A DNA stretch of 64,000 bases from Poriferisulfidus sp965221375 (GTDB lineage: Bacteria; Pseudomonadota; Gammaproteobacteria; Poriferisulfidales; Poriferisulfidaceae): the NCBI GenBank assembly GCA_965221375.1, contig OZ244883.1:496001-560000 (forward strand), given 5' to 3'. Positions 16,549-25,745 of the stretch are shown here, one piece after another. Each line of letters begins with the position of its first letter. The first letter of the stretch is position 1. A model generated the notes under the pieces. It saw only the letters and a list, made by a program, of their open reading frames with translations. It had not been told where the DNA came from and searched no databases. The position numbers were made by a program, and so were the translations under genes.

Positions 16549-18507
16549 ATGAAGCGCCGCGGTTTTCTTCGCCGTTCGAACGGCCCCTCTCGTCCCGGTG
16601 ATTTAATCCAGGGTCGCATCGTCGCCCATCGGGACGGCTACGGTTTTGTGACGCCGGATGCCGGCGGCGAAGATGTATTTCTACCCCAGGCGCAAATGCA
16701 CACCGCCATGCATGGCGACCATGTGGCGGTGTGGCCCGGACTGCGCCGACAACGAGGCAAAGGCGGAGGCCTGTTCCACAAAGTGCTGGAGCGCGGCCAG
16801 CAGGATGTGATTGGTCGACTCAAGCCGCTGCACGGACAGGGCTTTGTGATTGTTCCGGAAGACCCGCGCCTGCTGCACCAGTTTGAGGCGGGCAAGATCA
16901 AAAATGCGAAGGAAGGGGATCTGGTCGTCGCCACTATCACCCACTATCCGGAGGCCTGGCGGCCCGGGCGGGCGGAAGTCAGCCGCATCCTGGGCAATGC
17001 GGAACAAAACCTGGACATTGATTACGCGATTGCCTCTTTTGGCTTGTCGATGGTCTGGCCGCGGGCGGTGCGACGCGAATTGGATTCGGTAGAGGCGTTG
17101 GAAGACACTTTGCCGCGCACGGATTTGACGGCGGTGCCGTTTGTCACGATCGACGGAGCGGACGCCAAAGATTTTGATGACGCGGTACACGCGGAGCCGG
17201 CCGGCAAAGGTTGGATTCTGCGGGTGGCGATTGCGGATGTGTCGCATTACGTGCGCCCGGGCACAGCCCTGGATGTGGAAGCGCGCAAGCGCGGCACCTC
17301 GGTGTATTTCCCCAATCGGGTCATTCCGATGCTGCCGCCGCGACTTTCGGAAGATCTGTGCTCACTGCGCCCGCAGGAGGAGCGCCATGTGCTGGTGTGC
17401 GAGATGCGTCTGGGTGCGCGGGGGGCGATGCAGGACTATCAGTTTTATCCGGCGCGCATTCGTTCACGGGCGCGTCTGATCTATCGAGACGTTCATCGCG
17501 CGGTGTTTCGCAACGATGCTGGCGCTCGCGAGCAGTTGGGGGAATGTGTGCCGGAATTGGAGAATCTGTTGGCGCTGTACCGGCGCTTGCGGGCGGCGCG
17601 CAAGCGCCGCGGAGCATTGGATATTGACAATCCCGAGTGCGGTTTCAAGTTTGATGCGGACGGGCAGGTGGTGAAGGCGTATCCCAAAACACGTCTGGAA
17701 GCGCATCAGTTGATTGAGGAGTGCATGATTGCCGCCAATGTCGCGGCAGCCTGCCAGCTGCAGCGGCATAAAACACCGGGGTTGTACCGGGTCCACGATT
17801 TGCCGGAGGCGGAGAAGGTGCAGACCCTGCGGGCGTTTGCCGCGAGCGTCGGTTTGGATTTTTCTCCCCGCGATCCGATTACGCCGGGGGATTGCGCGGC
17901 GCTACTGGAGCAGGTTCGGGGTACGGAATTCCAGCTCCTGATTCATCGGGCTGTCTTGCGAATGCAGAGTCTGTCGGTATATGCGCCGAAGAACATCGGA
18001 CATTTCGGTTTGGCTTTGGAGCGTTATACGCACTTCACGTCGCCGATTCGCCGTTATCCGGATCTTGCCGTGCATCGGGCGATTCGGCTGACGCTTCAGG
18101 ATACCTGGGGACACGGTCGACCGCCCACTCACCAGGATATGGTGGACCTCGGGCGACACTGCTCACAAACAGAGCGGCGTGCGGACGAAGCGGTCTGGGA
18201 TGTGGAGGCAGCCTGCAAATGCCGTCTGGTGTCACGGCACGTGGGCGAGAGCTGGGGCGGCGTAATCAGCACGGTGCAGCAGTTCGGGATTTTTGTGGAG
18301 CTGGATGACTTGTACGCCGAGGGACTGGTGCACATCAAGCAGTTGGGCCGTGACTATTACCATTACGAGGCGGACACGCAGGTACTGCGAGGGGAGCGCA
18401 GCGGCACGACCTGGCAAGTCGGACAGCGGGTTCAGGTACGAATCAAGGAAGTCAATGTGACGAATCGCCAGATCAAGCTGGTGTTGGATGAGCGCTCTCA
18501 AGAATGA
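16549..18507 (+). CDS. rnr: Ribonuclease R (short form)
   Basis: Processive 3'-to-5' exoribonuclease of the RNase II superfamily that degrades structured RNA. Starting at the ATG (16549) it has 652 residues, well under the roughly 810 of E. coli RNase R. The N-terminal helix-turn-helix domain and the C-terminal Lys-rich tail are both missing. Present are the cold-shock domain IVAHRDGYGFVTPDAGGEDVF, the RNB active site TIDGADAKDFDDAVHAEP with its metal-binding aspartates, VHRAI and the FTSPIRRYPDLAVHR segment, and the S1 domain GGVISTVQQFGIFVELDDLY. The TGA overlaps the rlmB start (ATGA). The rnr–rlmB order is classical and separates it from RNase II. A TTG one codon earlier is equally possible. 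Confidence 0.94.
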   Translation: MKRRGFLRRSNGPSRPGDLIQGRIVAHRDGYGFVTPDAGGEDVFLPQAQMHTAMHGDHVAVWPGLRRQRGKGGGLFHKVLERGQQDVIGRLKPLHGQGFVIVPEDPRLLHQFEAGKIKNAKEGDLVVATITHYPEAWRPGRAEVSRILGNAEQNLDIDYAIASFGLSMVWPRAVRRELDSVEALEDTLPRTDLTAVPFVTIDGADAKDFDDAVHAEPAGKGWILRVAIADVSHYVRPGTALDVEARKRGTSVYFPNRVIPMLPPRLSEDLCSLRPQEERHVLVCEMRLGARGAMQDYQFYPARIRSRARLIYRDVHRAVFRNDAGAREQLGECVPELENLLALYRRLRAARKRRGALDIDNPECGFKFDADGQVVKAYPKTRLEAHQLIEECMIAANVAAACQLQRHKTPGLYRVHDLPEAEKVQTLRAFAASVGLDFSPRDPITPGDCAALLEQVRGTEFQLLIHRAVLRMQSLSVYAPKNIGHFGLALERYTHFTSPIRRYPDLAVHRAIRLTLQDTWGHGRPPTHQDMVDLGRHCSQTERRADEAVWDVEAACKCRLVSRHVGESWGGVISTVQQFGIFVELDDLYAEGLVHIKQLGRDYYHYEADTQVLRGERSGTTWQVGQRVQVRIKEVNVTNRQIKLVLDERSQE

Positions 18508-19247
18508 GTACGACACCTTTAATATATGGGCGTCATGCGGTGCGAGCGGCTTTGCAGGCTCGTCCCGGTGATGTGCAGGAGTTGTGGGTGCAGACCTCGA
18601 ATAAGATTGCGTCGGTGGCGGACATTGTCGCGCAGGCGGAAGCTTTGGGGATTGCGGTGCAGCAGGTTACGGCGGGCACGTTGCGTCAGCACACCCGCGA
18701 TGCAACCCACCAGGGCGTCGCGATTCGGATGCGCGCCCAACCGGCCTGGTCGGAGCAGGACCTGTCGCATCTGGTGAAAGAGGATTTGAATGCAGTGCGT
18801 CTGTTGGTGTTGGATGAAGTGACCGACCCGCAAAACCTCGGCGCTTGTCTGCGCGTGGCGGAAGCGGCGGGAGTGCGTGCGGTCATTGCGACGAAGCGGC
18901 ATCAGGCGAAGTTGTCGGGCAGTGTGTTCAAGGCCGCCTCCGGGGCGGCGGAACGGGTGCCGCTGGTGCGGGTCGCCAATCTGGCCCGAGTGTTGGAGCA
19001 ACTCAAGGAATGGGGGGTCTGGTTGTATGCGGCGGCAGCGGATGCGTCGGACGGATTGTGGGAGACGGATTTTCAGATGCCGTTCGCGATTGTGGTCGGC
19101 AGTGAGGGCGGCGGTCTGCGTCAGCGCACGCGCGCCTTGTGTGATTTTGCGGTCCGCATTCCAATGCACGGACACGCGGAGAGTCTGAACGTGGCGACCG
19201 CTGCGGGGATTCTTCTGTTTGAGGCCAGTCGGCAACATTCGTCATGA
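18504..19247 (+). CDS. rlmB: 23S rRNA (guanosine-2'-O)-methyltransferase RlmB
   Basis: SPOUT-family enzyme that methylates the 2'-O of G2251 (E. coli numbering) in the peptidyl-transferase loop, using S-adenosylmethionine. The 247 residues match the family. The N-terminal L30e-like RNA-binding part begins with LIYGRHAVRAAL. The catalytic SPOUT fold carries motif 1 DEVTDPQNLGACLRVAEAAG, motif 2 IVVGSEGGGLRQRTRALCD and motif 3 IPMHGHAESLNVATAAGI, which together form the deep-trefoil SAM knot and include the catalytic Arg, Glu and Ser/Asn residues. The start ATG overlaps the rnr stop and its stop overlaps purD (ATGA in both cases), indicating one coupled operon. Confidence 0.95.
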   Translation: MSTTPLIYGRHAVRAALQARPGDVQELWVQTSNKIASVADIVAQAEALGIAVQQVTAGTLRQHTRDATHQGVAIRMRAQPAWSEQDLSHLVKEDLNAVRLLVLDEVTDPQNLGACLRVAEAAGVRAVIATKRHQAKLSGSVFKAASGAAERVPLVRVANLARVLEQLKEWGVWLYAAAADASDGLWETDFQMPFAIVVGSEGGGLRQRTRALCDFAVRIPMHGHAESLNVATAAGILLFEASRQHSS

Positions 19248-20542
19248 AGGTTCTGGTCATCGGTGGAGGCGGTCGAGAGCATGCGTTGGCCTGGAAGCTG
19301 GCGCAGTCCGAGCGGACGACTGCGGTGTATGTGGCGCCCGGCAATGCCGGCACCACGAAGGAGCCGCGGGTACAGAACATTGCGATTGCCGCCGGGGATA
19401 TTGCAGGGCTGCTGAGGTTTGCCGAGACCGAGGCGATTGATTTGACGGTGGTGGGTCCGGAAGACCCTTTGGCGGGTGGACTGGTGAATGTGTTTGAGCA
19501 AGCCGGTCGGCGGATACTCGGCCCGCGTCGTGAGGCGGCGCGGTTGGAAAGCTCCAAAGGGTTCTGCAAGGATTTCATGCAGCGGCACCGCATCCCGACG
19601 GCCCGTTACCGGCGGTTTGGTGATCTGGATGCGGCACTGCACTATCTGGACACCCACCCGGTGCCGGTGGTCGTGAAAGCCGACGGTCTCGCTGCCGGCA
19701 AAGGGGTAGTGGTGGCGATGACGCAAACGGAAGCCAAACAGGCGGCGACGGCCATGCTCAAAGAGCAAAAGTTCAAAGAGGCCGGACGCGAGATTGTGGT
19801 GGAGGAATGTTTGTCGGGCGAGGAAGCCAGCTTCATCTGCCTGGTTGATGGCACGGATGTTGTGCCCCTGGCGACATCACAGGATCACAAGGCTCGCGAC
19901 GAAGGCAATCAGGGCCCGAATACGGGCGGGATGGGCGCCTATTCGCCGACGCCGTGCATAACGCCCGGACTGCAGCAGCGGGTCGTGGAGGAAATCATTC
20001 AACCGACGGTCAACGGACTGGCGGCGGAGGGCATTCATTATCGAGGCTTTCTGTATGCCGGTTTGATGATTGATGCGGCCGGCAATCCACAGGTGCTGGA
20101 ATTTAATTGCCGCTTCGGAGATCCGGAGACGCAACCGATTCTGATGCGGCTGCAGTCCGACTTTCTGGAATTGTGTTTAGCGTCGACAGAAGGTTGTCTG
20201 GCGGATTACCAGATTGCCTGGGACCCGCGTCCGGCTTTGGGTGTAGTGTTGGCGATTCGCGATTATCCGGAAAGTTATCCCAAGGGAGTGCCGATTGAAG
20301 GTTTGGAGGAATCGGAAGAAGCGGATGTCAAAGTGTTCCATGCGGGGACCGCGCTGCAGGACGGGCAAACCGTCACCAGTGGCGGGCGGGTCCTGTGCGT
20401 GTGTGCGCAAGGGGAGGCCTTGGCGGATGCGCGCAGCCGTGCTTATCAAGTCGCCGAGCGGATTGCGTTTGAGGGCAAGTTTTACCGGCGGGACATCGGC
20501 GCGGCGGCGTTGCCGACATCCGGATCGGAGGAAACAACGTGA
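19244..20542 (+). CDS. purD: Phosphoribosylamine–glycine ligase (GAR synthetase)
   Basis: Second step of de novo purine synthesis: joins glycine to 5-phosphoribosylamine using ATP. The 432 residues are standard for a monofunctional PurD. Diagnostic segments are the N-terminal MKVLVIGGGGREHALAWKLA, the GNAGT turn, ESSKGFCKDFMQRHRIPTAR at the ATP-grasp entry, VVKADGLAAGKGVVVA, VEECLSGEEASF, GPNTGGMGAYSP and LEFNCRFGDPETQPIL, which holds the metal ligands. The start ATG overlaps the rlmB TGA. Placement downstream of rnr–rlmB is less usual than next to purH and points to a locally assembled operon. The gap before carA (146 bp) contains a promoter-like box. Confidence 0.96.
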   Translation: MKVLVIGGGGREHALAWKLAQSERTTAVYVAPGNAGTTKEPRVQNIAIAAGDIAGLLRFAETEAIDLTVVGPEDPLAGGLVNVFEQAGRRILGPRREAARLESSKGFCKDFMQRHRIPTARYRRFGDLDAALHYLDTHPVPVVVKADGLAAGKGVVVAMTQTEAKQAATAMLKEQKFKEAGREIVVEECLSGEEASFICLVDGTDVVPLATSQDHKARDEGNQGPNTGGMGAYSPTPCITPGLQQRVVEEIIQPTVNGLAAEGIHYRGFLYAGLMIDAAGNPQVLEFNCRFGDPETQPILMRLQSDFLELCLASTEGCLADYQIAWDPRPALGVVLAIRDYPESYPKGVPIEGLEESEEADVKVFHAGTALQDGQTVTSGGRVLCVCAQGEALADARSRAYQVAERIAFEGKFYRRDIGAAALPTSGSEETT

Positions 20543-20590
20543 GGAAAGCGACAGTGGGGTGGGGTAAGAGAGGGACTTGGAAGTGCTTGG

Positions 20591-20620
20591 TGATTTTCGT
20601 CGCGAAGCCCCTACTATAAA
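20591..20620 (+). promoter_or_regulatory. Possible carAB promoter
   Basis: TATAAA at 20615–20620 within an ACTATAAAAT context, with only a weak -35 (TGATTT at 20591–20596, 18-bp spacer), in the 146-bp gap between purD and carA. I saw no clear arginine box or pyrimidine-type attenuator. Confidence 0.35.
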
Positions 20621-20688
20621 ATAGCCGTTCAGTCGTCTTTCGATAGGAAACCGTCTCTCCTTTAAGGCCGAATTCCCCAGGAGGCATT

Positions 20689-21819
20689 TTGTCCAAACGT
20701 GCGTTGCTTGCTCTGGAAAACGGCGCATTGTTTTTCGGCGAGTCCATTGGAGCAGAAGTCACCACTGTGGGTGAGGCGGTCTTCAATACGGCCATCACAG
20801 GGTATCAGGAGATCCTCACTGATCCTTCCTACAGCGGTCAGTTGGTGACGCTGACGCATCCGCACATCGGCAATGTCGGCGCCAATGCCGAGGATTACGA
20901 ATCGTCGCGGGTCCACGCGATGGGTCTGATTGTCCGGGATGTGCCGCAGCACCTCAGCAACTGGCGTGCCGAAGAGTCGCTGGGCGACTTTCTGCAAAGT
21001 CACGAAGTTCCCGGCATTGCCGACATCGACACGCGACGGTTGACGCGCATCCTGCGCGAAGAAGGTGCGCAGGCGGCCTGCCTGACTTCGGACACCGAGA
21101 ATCCCCAGAAAGCGATTGAACAGGCCCGGGGCTTTGCCGGTCTGGCCGGCATGGATTTGGCGCGTAAGGTGACCACGCCGGAACCTTATGACTGGGAGGA
21201 AGGCAATTGCTGGGAAGGGTCGAAAGAACCGGCGCCGGTGCAGTATCAAGTCGTGGCTTACGATTACGGGGTGAAGCGCAATATCCTGCGCCTGTTGCGC
21301 GAGCGGGGTTGCGCAGTCAAAGTGGTGCCGGCGACCTGGTCGGCGGAGGAAGTACTGAAGCAACGTCCGGACGGGGTGTTTTTATCGAACGGGCCCGGGG
21401 ACCCGGATCCGTGTACTTATGCGCAAGAGGCCATTCGAGAACTGCTGGCGGTTCCGGTGCCGTTGTTTGGAATTTGCCTTGGATGCCAGTTGTTGAGTCT
21501 CGCCTGCGGCGCCCGTACGGAAAAAATGAAAACCGGCCATCATGGCGCCAATCATCCGGCGCTGGAGTTGGCGAGTGGAAGAGTTTTGATCAGCAGTCAG
21601 AACCATGGATTCGCCGTCGCCGAGGATTCGTTGCCGGAGACGTTGCGCTTGACGCATCGCTCGTTGTTTGATGGCACGGTGCAGGGAGTGGAGCACACTT
21701 CGGCGCCGGCATTCGGCTTTCAGGGACACCCGGAAGCCAGTCCGGGTCCGCACGACCTGGCCGGGTTGTTCGACCGCTTTGTGGATCTGATGCGGGCGCA
21801 CCGCGCCGAGGCGGGATAA
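20689..21819 (+). CDS. carA: Carbamoyl-phosphate synthase small (glutaminase) subunit
   Basis: Class I glutamine amidotransferase that supplies ammonia to CarB for carbamoyl phosphate, the shared precursor of arginine and pyrimidines. The start is TTG at 20689, preceded by a full AGGAGG (20679–20684) with a short 4-nt spacer. The sequence from it (MSKRALLALENGALFFGESI) fits the family start. The 376 residues are normal. The N-terminal domain has AVFNTAITGYQEILTDPSY. The C-terminal GATase domain has the oxyanion segment LSNGPGDPDP, the nucleophile cysteine in GICLGCQLLSLA, and the His/Glu pair in GFQGHPEASPGP. The nucleophile motif has Cys where GICLGHQ is usual; the catalytic Cys itself is intact. 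carB starts 3 bp downstream. Confidence 0.96.
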   Translation: MSKRALLALENGALFFGESIGAEVTTVGEAVFNTAITGYQEILTDPSYSGQLVTLTHPHIGNVGANAEDYESSRVHAMGLIVRDVPQHLSNWRAEESLGDFLQSHEVPGIADIDTRRLTRILREEGAQAACLTSDTENPQKAIEQARGFAGLAGMDLARKVTTPEPYDWEEGNCWEGSKEPAPVQYQVVAYDYGVKRNILRLLRERGCAVKVVPATWSAEEVLKQRPDGVFLSNGPGDPDPCTYAQEAIRELLAVPVPLFGICLGCQLLSLACGARTEKMKTGHHGANHPALELASGRVLISSQNHGFAVAEDSLPETLRLTHRSLFDGTVQGVEHTSAPAFGFQGHPEASPGPHDLAGLFDRFVDLMRAHRAEAG

Positions 21820-21822
21820 GGC

Positions 21823-24800
21823 ATGCCCAAGCGTACCGACATCGAAAGTATTCTGGTCATCGGCGCCGGGCCGATTGTGATCGGCCAGGCCTGCGAATTC
21901 GATTATTCCGGAGTCCAGGCTTGCAAGGCACTGCGCGAGGAAGGTTATCGCGTCGTACTGGTGAACTCCAATCCCGCCACCATCATGACGGACCCGCAGA
22001 TGGCGCCGTCGATTTACATCGAGCCGGTGGAGTGGGAAACGGTGGCGCGGGTGATTGAAAAAGAGCGCCCGGATGCCTTGTTGCCGACCATGGGTGGGCA
22101 GACCGCCTTGAATTGCGCTTTGGATCTGCATCGCGAGGGCGTGTTGGAGCAGTACGGGGTGCAGTTGATCGGCGCTTCTCTGGAGGCGATTGCCACGGCG
22201 GAGGATCGGCAGCGCTTTCGGGTGGCAATGGAGGAAATCGGTCTGCAGCAGGCACGCTCGTGCGTCGTTTCCAATTTCGAGCAGGCACTGGAATTTCAAC
22301 CGCAAGTTGGCTTTCCGCTGATTGTGCGCCCGTCGTACACCTTGGGGGGGACGGGCGGTGGCATTGCGCGCGATGATGACGAGTTTGCGCGGATCGTCGC
22401 GCACGGTCTGGAGTCGTCTCCGGTCGGCGAAGTGTTGCTGGAAGAGTCTTTGCTGGGTTGGAAAGAATTTGAGATGGAAGTGGTGCGCGATGCGCACGAC
22501 AACTGCATCATCGTGTGTTCGATCGAAAATCTGGATCCGATGGGCGTGCATACCGGTGACTCGATTACGGTCGCACCGGCGCAGACGCTGACCGACAAGG
22601 AATACCAACGCATGCGTGATGCATCCATTGCGGTCCTGCGCAAGATCGGCGTCGATACCGGCGGCTCCAACGTGCAGTTTGCAGTGGACCCGCAATCGGG
22701 GCGGCTGGTCATCATCGAAATGAATCCGCGAGTCTCGCGCTCTTCGGCGCTGGCATCGAAGGCGACCGGGTTTCCGATTGCGAAAGTGGCGGCGTTGCTG
22801 GCGGTGGGATATACCCTGGATGAGTTGCGCAATGATATTACGGGCGGGCGGACGCCGTGCTCATTCGAACCGAGCATTGATTACATCGTCACCAAGATGC
22901 CCCGGTTCACCTTCGAGAAATTCCCCCAGGCCGAGCCGGTACTGACCACGCAGATGAAGTCGGTGGGGGAAGCGATGGCGATCGGGCGCACCTTCCAGGA
23001 GTCGCTGCAGAAGGCGCTTCGCAGTTTGGAGATTGGTCGTTGCGGATTGGACCCTCTCGGCAGTGTGGACCGGGAGCAGCGGGAGGAGCAGTTGCGTCGT
23101 CCCGGACCGCATCGGTTGTGGCATGTGGCCGATGCCTTTCGCGAAGGGTGGAGTGCGCAGGAGGTGTGCGAGGCGACCGGGATTGATCCATGGTTTGTGG
23201 CCCAGATCGAAGCGCTGATTGTCCAGGAGCAGGCCCTGTCGGGGCGGGAGTTGGAGGCGCTGACTTTGGAGGAATGGAGTGTGCTCAAGCGCAGCGGGTT
23301 CTCGGATCATCGGCTCGCGCAGTTGTTGGAGACCACGGAAGCGGCGGTGCGGGAGCGGCGCTACGCCTTGGATCTGCATCCGGTCTACAAGCGGGTGGAC
23401 ACCTGTGCAGCGGAATTCCCCACCTCCACGGCGTATATGTATTCCACATACGAGGAGGAATGCGAGGCGCGACCGACGGCGGCCCGCAAAGTGGTGGTCC
23501 TCGGCGGCGGGCCGAATCGCATCGGTCAGGGGATCGAGTTTGATTACTGCTGCGTTCATGCCGCGCAAGCGGCGCGTGAGATGGGCTATGAGGCGTTGAT
23601 GATCAACTGCAATCCGGAGACGGTGTCAACCGATTACGACACTTCCGACCGTCTGTACTTTGAACCGCTGGTCTTGGAAGATGTGTTGGAGGTGTTGCGG
23701 GTGGAGCGTCCCTTCGGGGTAATCGTGCAGTTCGGCGGTCAGACGCCGCTGAAACTGGCGCAAGGCCTGGAGCAGGCCGGGGTGCCTATTTTGGGGACGC
23801 CGCCGGATGCGATTGATGCATCCGAGGACCGCGCCCGATTCACGCAGGTGTTGGACAAGTTGGGTTTGCGCCAGCCTCCGGGAGGCACAGCACGCACCGG
23901 TGAGGAGGCGGTGGCCTTGTCCCGGACCCTGGGCTATCCCCTGGTCGTGCGGCCTTCGTATGTCCTGGGAGGACGGGCGATGGAGATTGTCTTCGACGAG
24001 GAGGAACTTCATCAGTACATCGCCGAGGCGGTGCAGGTCTCGCAGCAGACCCCGGTATTGCTGGACCGTTTTTTGGAAGACGCGATTGAGGTGGATGTAG
24101 ATGTCGTGTGCGATGGCGAGGATGTGTTGATTGGGGGGCTGATGCAGCACATTGAGCAGGCCGGCATCCATTCGGGGGATTCGGCCTGTTCCTTGCCGGC
24201 GTATTCGATTCCCGAGGAAATTGAAAAAGAATTGCGCATCCAGGCGAGCGCTTTGGCGCGTGCCCTCGGCGTGGTCGGTTTGATGAATGTGCAGTTTGCG
24301 GTGCGCGGGGATGAGATTTACGTTTTGGAGGCGAACCCGCGCGCTTCGCGCACGGTGCCGTTTGTGTCCAAGGCGACCGGACGCTCGCTGGCGCGCATCG
24401 CCACCGCTTGCATGCTGGGGCGCAGTTTGCGGGAACAGGGAGAGACCCGGGAGGTGCAGTTGGATTATTTTGCGGTCAAGGAGGCGGTGTTCCCCTTCAT
24501 CAAGTTTTCGGATGTGGACCCGATTCTGGGGCCGGAAATGAAGTCCACGGGCGAAGTGATGGGCGTCGGGGTGCGTTTTGAGGAGGCGTTCGCCAAGTCG
24601 CAGCTGGCTGCAGGGGTGTGCATCCCCAGCAGCGGTCGCGCCTTGTTGAGCGTTCGCGACTCGGACAAGCCGGGCTGCGTGGAACTCGCCCAGGCGTTGC
24701 AGCAGACGAATTTCGAATTGATCGCAACGCACGGCACCGCCGAATACCTGCGCCGCGCGGGGGTGGACTGCGAAGGAATCAACAAGGTGGCGCAGGGCTC

Positions 24801-25032
24801 TCCTCATATTGTGGACCTGATTCGCGACGGCCAGGTCGACCTCATCATCAATACGACGCAAAGCAAGCAGGCGATTCGCGATTCGCGCGCCATCCGGCGC
24901 GAGGCGCTGCAGCGTCAAGTCTGCTACACCACCACCTTGACCGGGGCCAGCGCACTGGTCCGTGTGGTACAGTACGGCGAATCCAAGGAAGTTTATCGGC
25001 TGCATGAATTGCACGCCCAGCGCGTGCTTTGA
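21823..25032 (+). CDS. carB: Carbamoyl-phosphate synthase large subunit
   Basis: Synthesises carbamoyl phosphate from ammonia (delivered by CarA), bicarbonate and two ATP. The 1069 residues match the family, with its internal duplication of two ATP-grasp halves. Half 1 begins LVIGAGPIVIGQACEFDYSG, with VRPSYTLGGTGGGIA and the metal-ligand segment IIEMNPRVSRSSALASKATG. Half 2 begins VVLGGGPNRIGQGIEFDYCC, with VRPSYVLGGRAMEIV and EANPRASRTVPFVSKATG. The C-terminal MGS-like allosteric domain ends LTGASALVRVVQYGE. The connecting oligomerisation domain (about residues 400–550) is present. It is cotranscribed with carA, and greA follows after 42 bp, a common order in gammaproteobacteria. Confidence 0.98.
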   Translation: MPKRTDIESILVIGAGPIVIGQACEFDYSGVQACKALREEGYRVVLVNSNPATIMTDPQMAPSIYIEPVEWETVARVIEKERPDALLPTMGGQTALNCALDLHREGVLEQYGVQLIGASLEAIATAEDRQRFRVAMEEIGLQQARSCVVSNFEQALEFQPQVGFPLIVRPSYTLGGTGGGIARDDDEFARIVAHGLESSPVGEVLLEESLLGWKEFEMEVVRDAHDNCIIVCSIENLDPMGVHTGDSITVAPAQTLTDKEYQRMRDASIAVLRKIGVDTGGSNVQFAVDPQSGRLVIIEMNPRVSRSSALASKATGFPIAKVAALLAVGYTLDELRNDITGGRTPCSFEPSIDYIVTKMPRFTFEKFPQAEPVLTTQMKSVGEAMAIGRTFQESLQKALRSLEIGRCGLDPLGSVDREQREEQLRRPGPHRLWHVADAFREGWSAQEVCEATGIDPWFVAQIEALIVQEQALSGRELEALTLEEWSVLKRSGFSDHRLAQLLETTEAAVRERRYALDLHPVYKRVDTCAAEFPTSTAYMYSTYEEECEARPTAARKVVVLGGGPNRIGQGIEFDYCCVHAAQAAREMGYEALMINCNPETVSTDYDTSDRLYFEPLVLEDVLEVLRVERPFGVIVQFGGQTPLKLAQGLEQAGVPILGTPPDAIDASEDRARFTQVLDKLGLRQPPGGTARTGEEAVALSRTLGYPLVVRPSYVLGGRAMEIVFDEEELHQYIAEAVQVSQQTPVLLDRFLEDAIEVDVDVVCDGEDVLIGGLMQHIEQAGIHSGDSACSLPAYSIPEEIEKELRIQASALARALGVVGLMNVQFAVRGDEIYVLEANPRASRTVPFVSKATGRSLARIATACMLGRSLREQGETREVQLDYFAVKEAVFPFIKFSDVDPILGPEMKSTGEVMGVGVRFEEAFAKSQLAAGVCIPSSGRALLSVRDSDKPGCVELAQALQQTNFELIATHGTAEYLRRAGVDCEGINKVAQGSPHIVDLIRDGQVDLIINTTQSKQAIRDSRAIRREALQRQVCYTTTLTGASALVRVVQYGESKEVYRLHELHAQRVL

Positions 25033-25074
25033 TCGGCGGCAATCGGCGACTTGTTAATTCAATCGGGAGGGTTC

Positions 25075-25551
25075 ATGAGCAAAGTACCAATGACGGCTCG
25101 GGGAGCCGCACTGTTGCGGGAAGAACTGGAGCGGTTGAAGCGAGTTGAGCGTCCTGCCGTCATCCAAGCGATTGCCGAGGCTCGAGAACACGGAGATCTG
25201 CGCGAGAATTTCGAGTACAAGGCGGCGCGTGATCAGCAGGGGTTCGTGGAAGGGCGCATCAAGGAAATCGAGGGAAAGCTGGCGCAGGCGCAAGTGATTG
25301 ATGTGACGACTCTGGAAGCCGAGGGCACGGTGGTATTTGGCGCCACGGTGGAGCTGGCCGATCTGGAGACCGGCGAGACGCTGAATTATCAGATTGTTGG
25401 TGAGGATGAGGCGGATATAGAGGCGGCGCTGATTTCGGTGTATTCCCCGATTGCGCGTGCGCTGATCGGGTGTCGCCCAGGCGAAGAAGTGGCGGCGCCG
25501 GCGCCGGGCGGAGAGCGCCAGCTTAAAGTCCTGGAAGTGCGTTACGAATAG
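25075..25551 (+). CDS. greA: Transcription elongation factor GreA
   Basis: Binds the RNA polymerase secondary channel and stimulates cleavage of backtracked transcripts. From the ATG at 25075 it has 158 residues, the same as E. coli GreA. A GGGAGG Shine-Dalgarno sequence lies just upstream, and the TTG at 25051 was rejected because it precedes this site. The N-terminal coiled coil begins MSKVPMTARGAALLREELER and carries the tip motif EAREHGDLRENFEYKAARD, whose acidic pair (D, E) coordinates the catalytic Mg2+. The C-terminal FKBP-like domain runs from about residue 80 (VVFGATVELADLETGE) to the end, including SVYSPIARALIGCRPGEE. It closes the carAB cluster; the next gene is 330 bp away. Confidence 0.96.
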   Translation: MSKVPMTARGAALLREELERLKRVERPAVIQAIAEAREHGDLRENFEYKAARDQQGFVEGRIKEIEGKLAQAQVIDVTTLEAEGTVVFGATVELADLETGETLNYQIVGEDEADIEAALISVYSPIARALIGCRPGEEVAAPAPGGERQLKVLEVRYE

Positions 25552-25703
25552 TTTGATTCGGCGGGGTTGAGAGGCGTCTGAAGTCTGCAATGTCCGGCAT
25601 GTGGGTTCGGGGATTCCGAGCGCATTCAAATTAATGACGCCAAATCATTTATTTCTTGTAAAAATTATGGTAAGGTAAGGTTCCCGTTTTGCGCTTCAGC
25701 TGT

Positions 25704-25745
25704 AAAGCACTGTCACCTTTAGTCTTGCGAAAGACTAGATGCTTT
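25704..25745 (+). promoter_or_regulatory. Structured leader hairpin upstream of the giant gene
   Basis: Two nested stems can be drawn. AAAGCA (25704–25709) pairs with TGCTTT (25740–25745). Inside, TAGTCTT (25720–25726) pairs with AAGACTA (25731–25737) around a GCGA GNRA-type tetraloop, leaving a one-sided internal loop CTGTCACC. No T-run follows, so it is not an intrinsic terminator. CCGGC comes directly after. The rest of the 330-bp gap (25552–25881) contains no credible ORF and no confident promoter. TATGGTAAG at 25666–25674 recurs upstream of the second secreted-protein gene (63393–63401). Confidence 0.4.
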
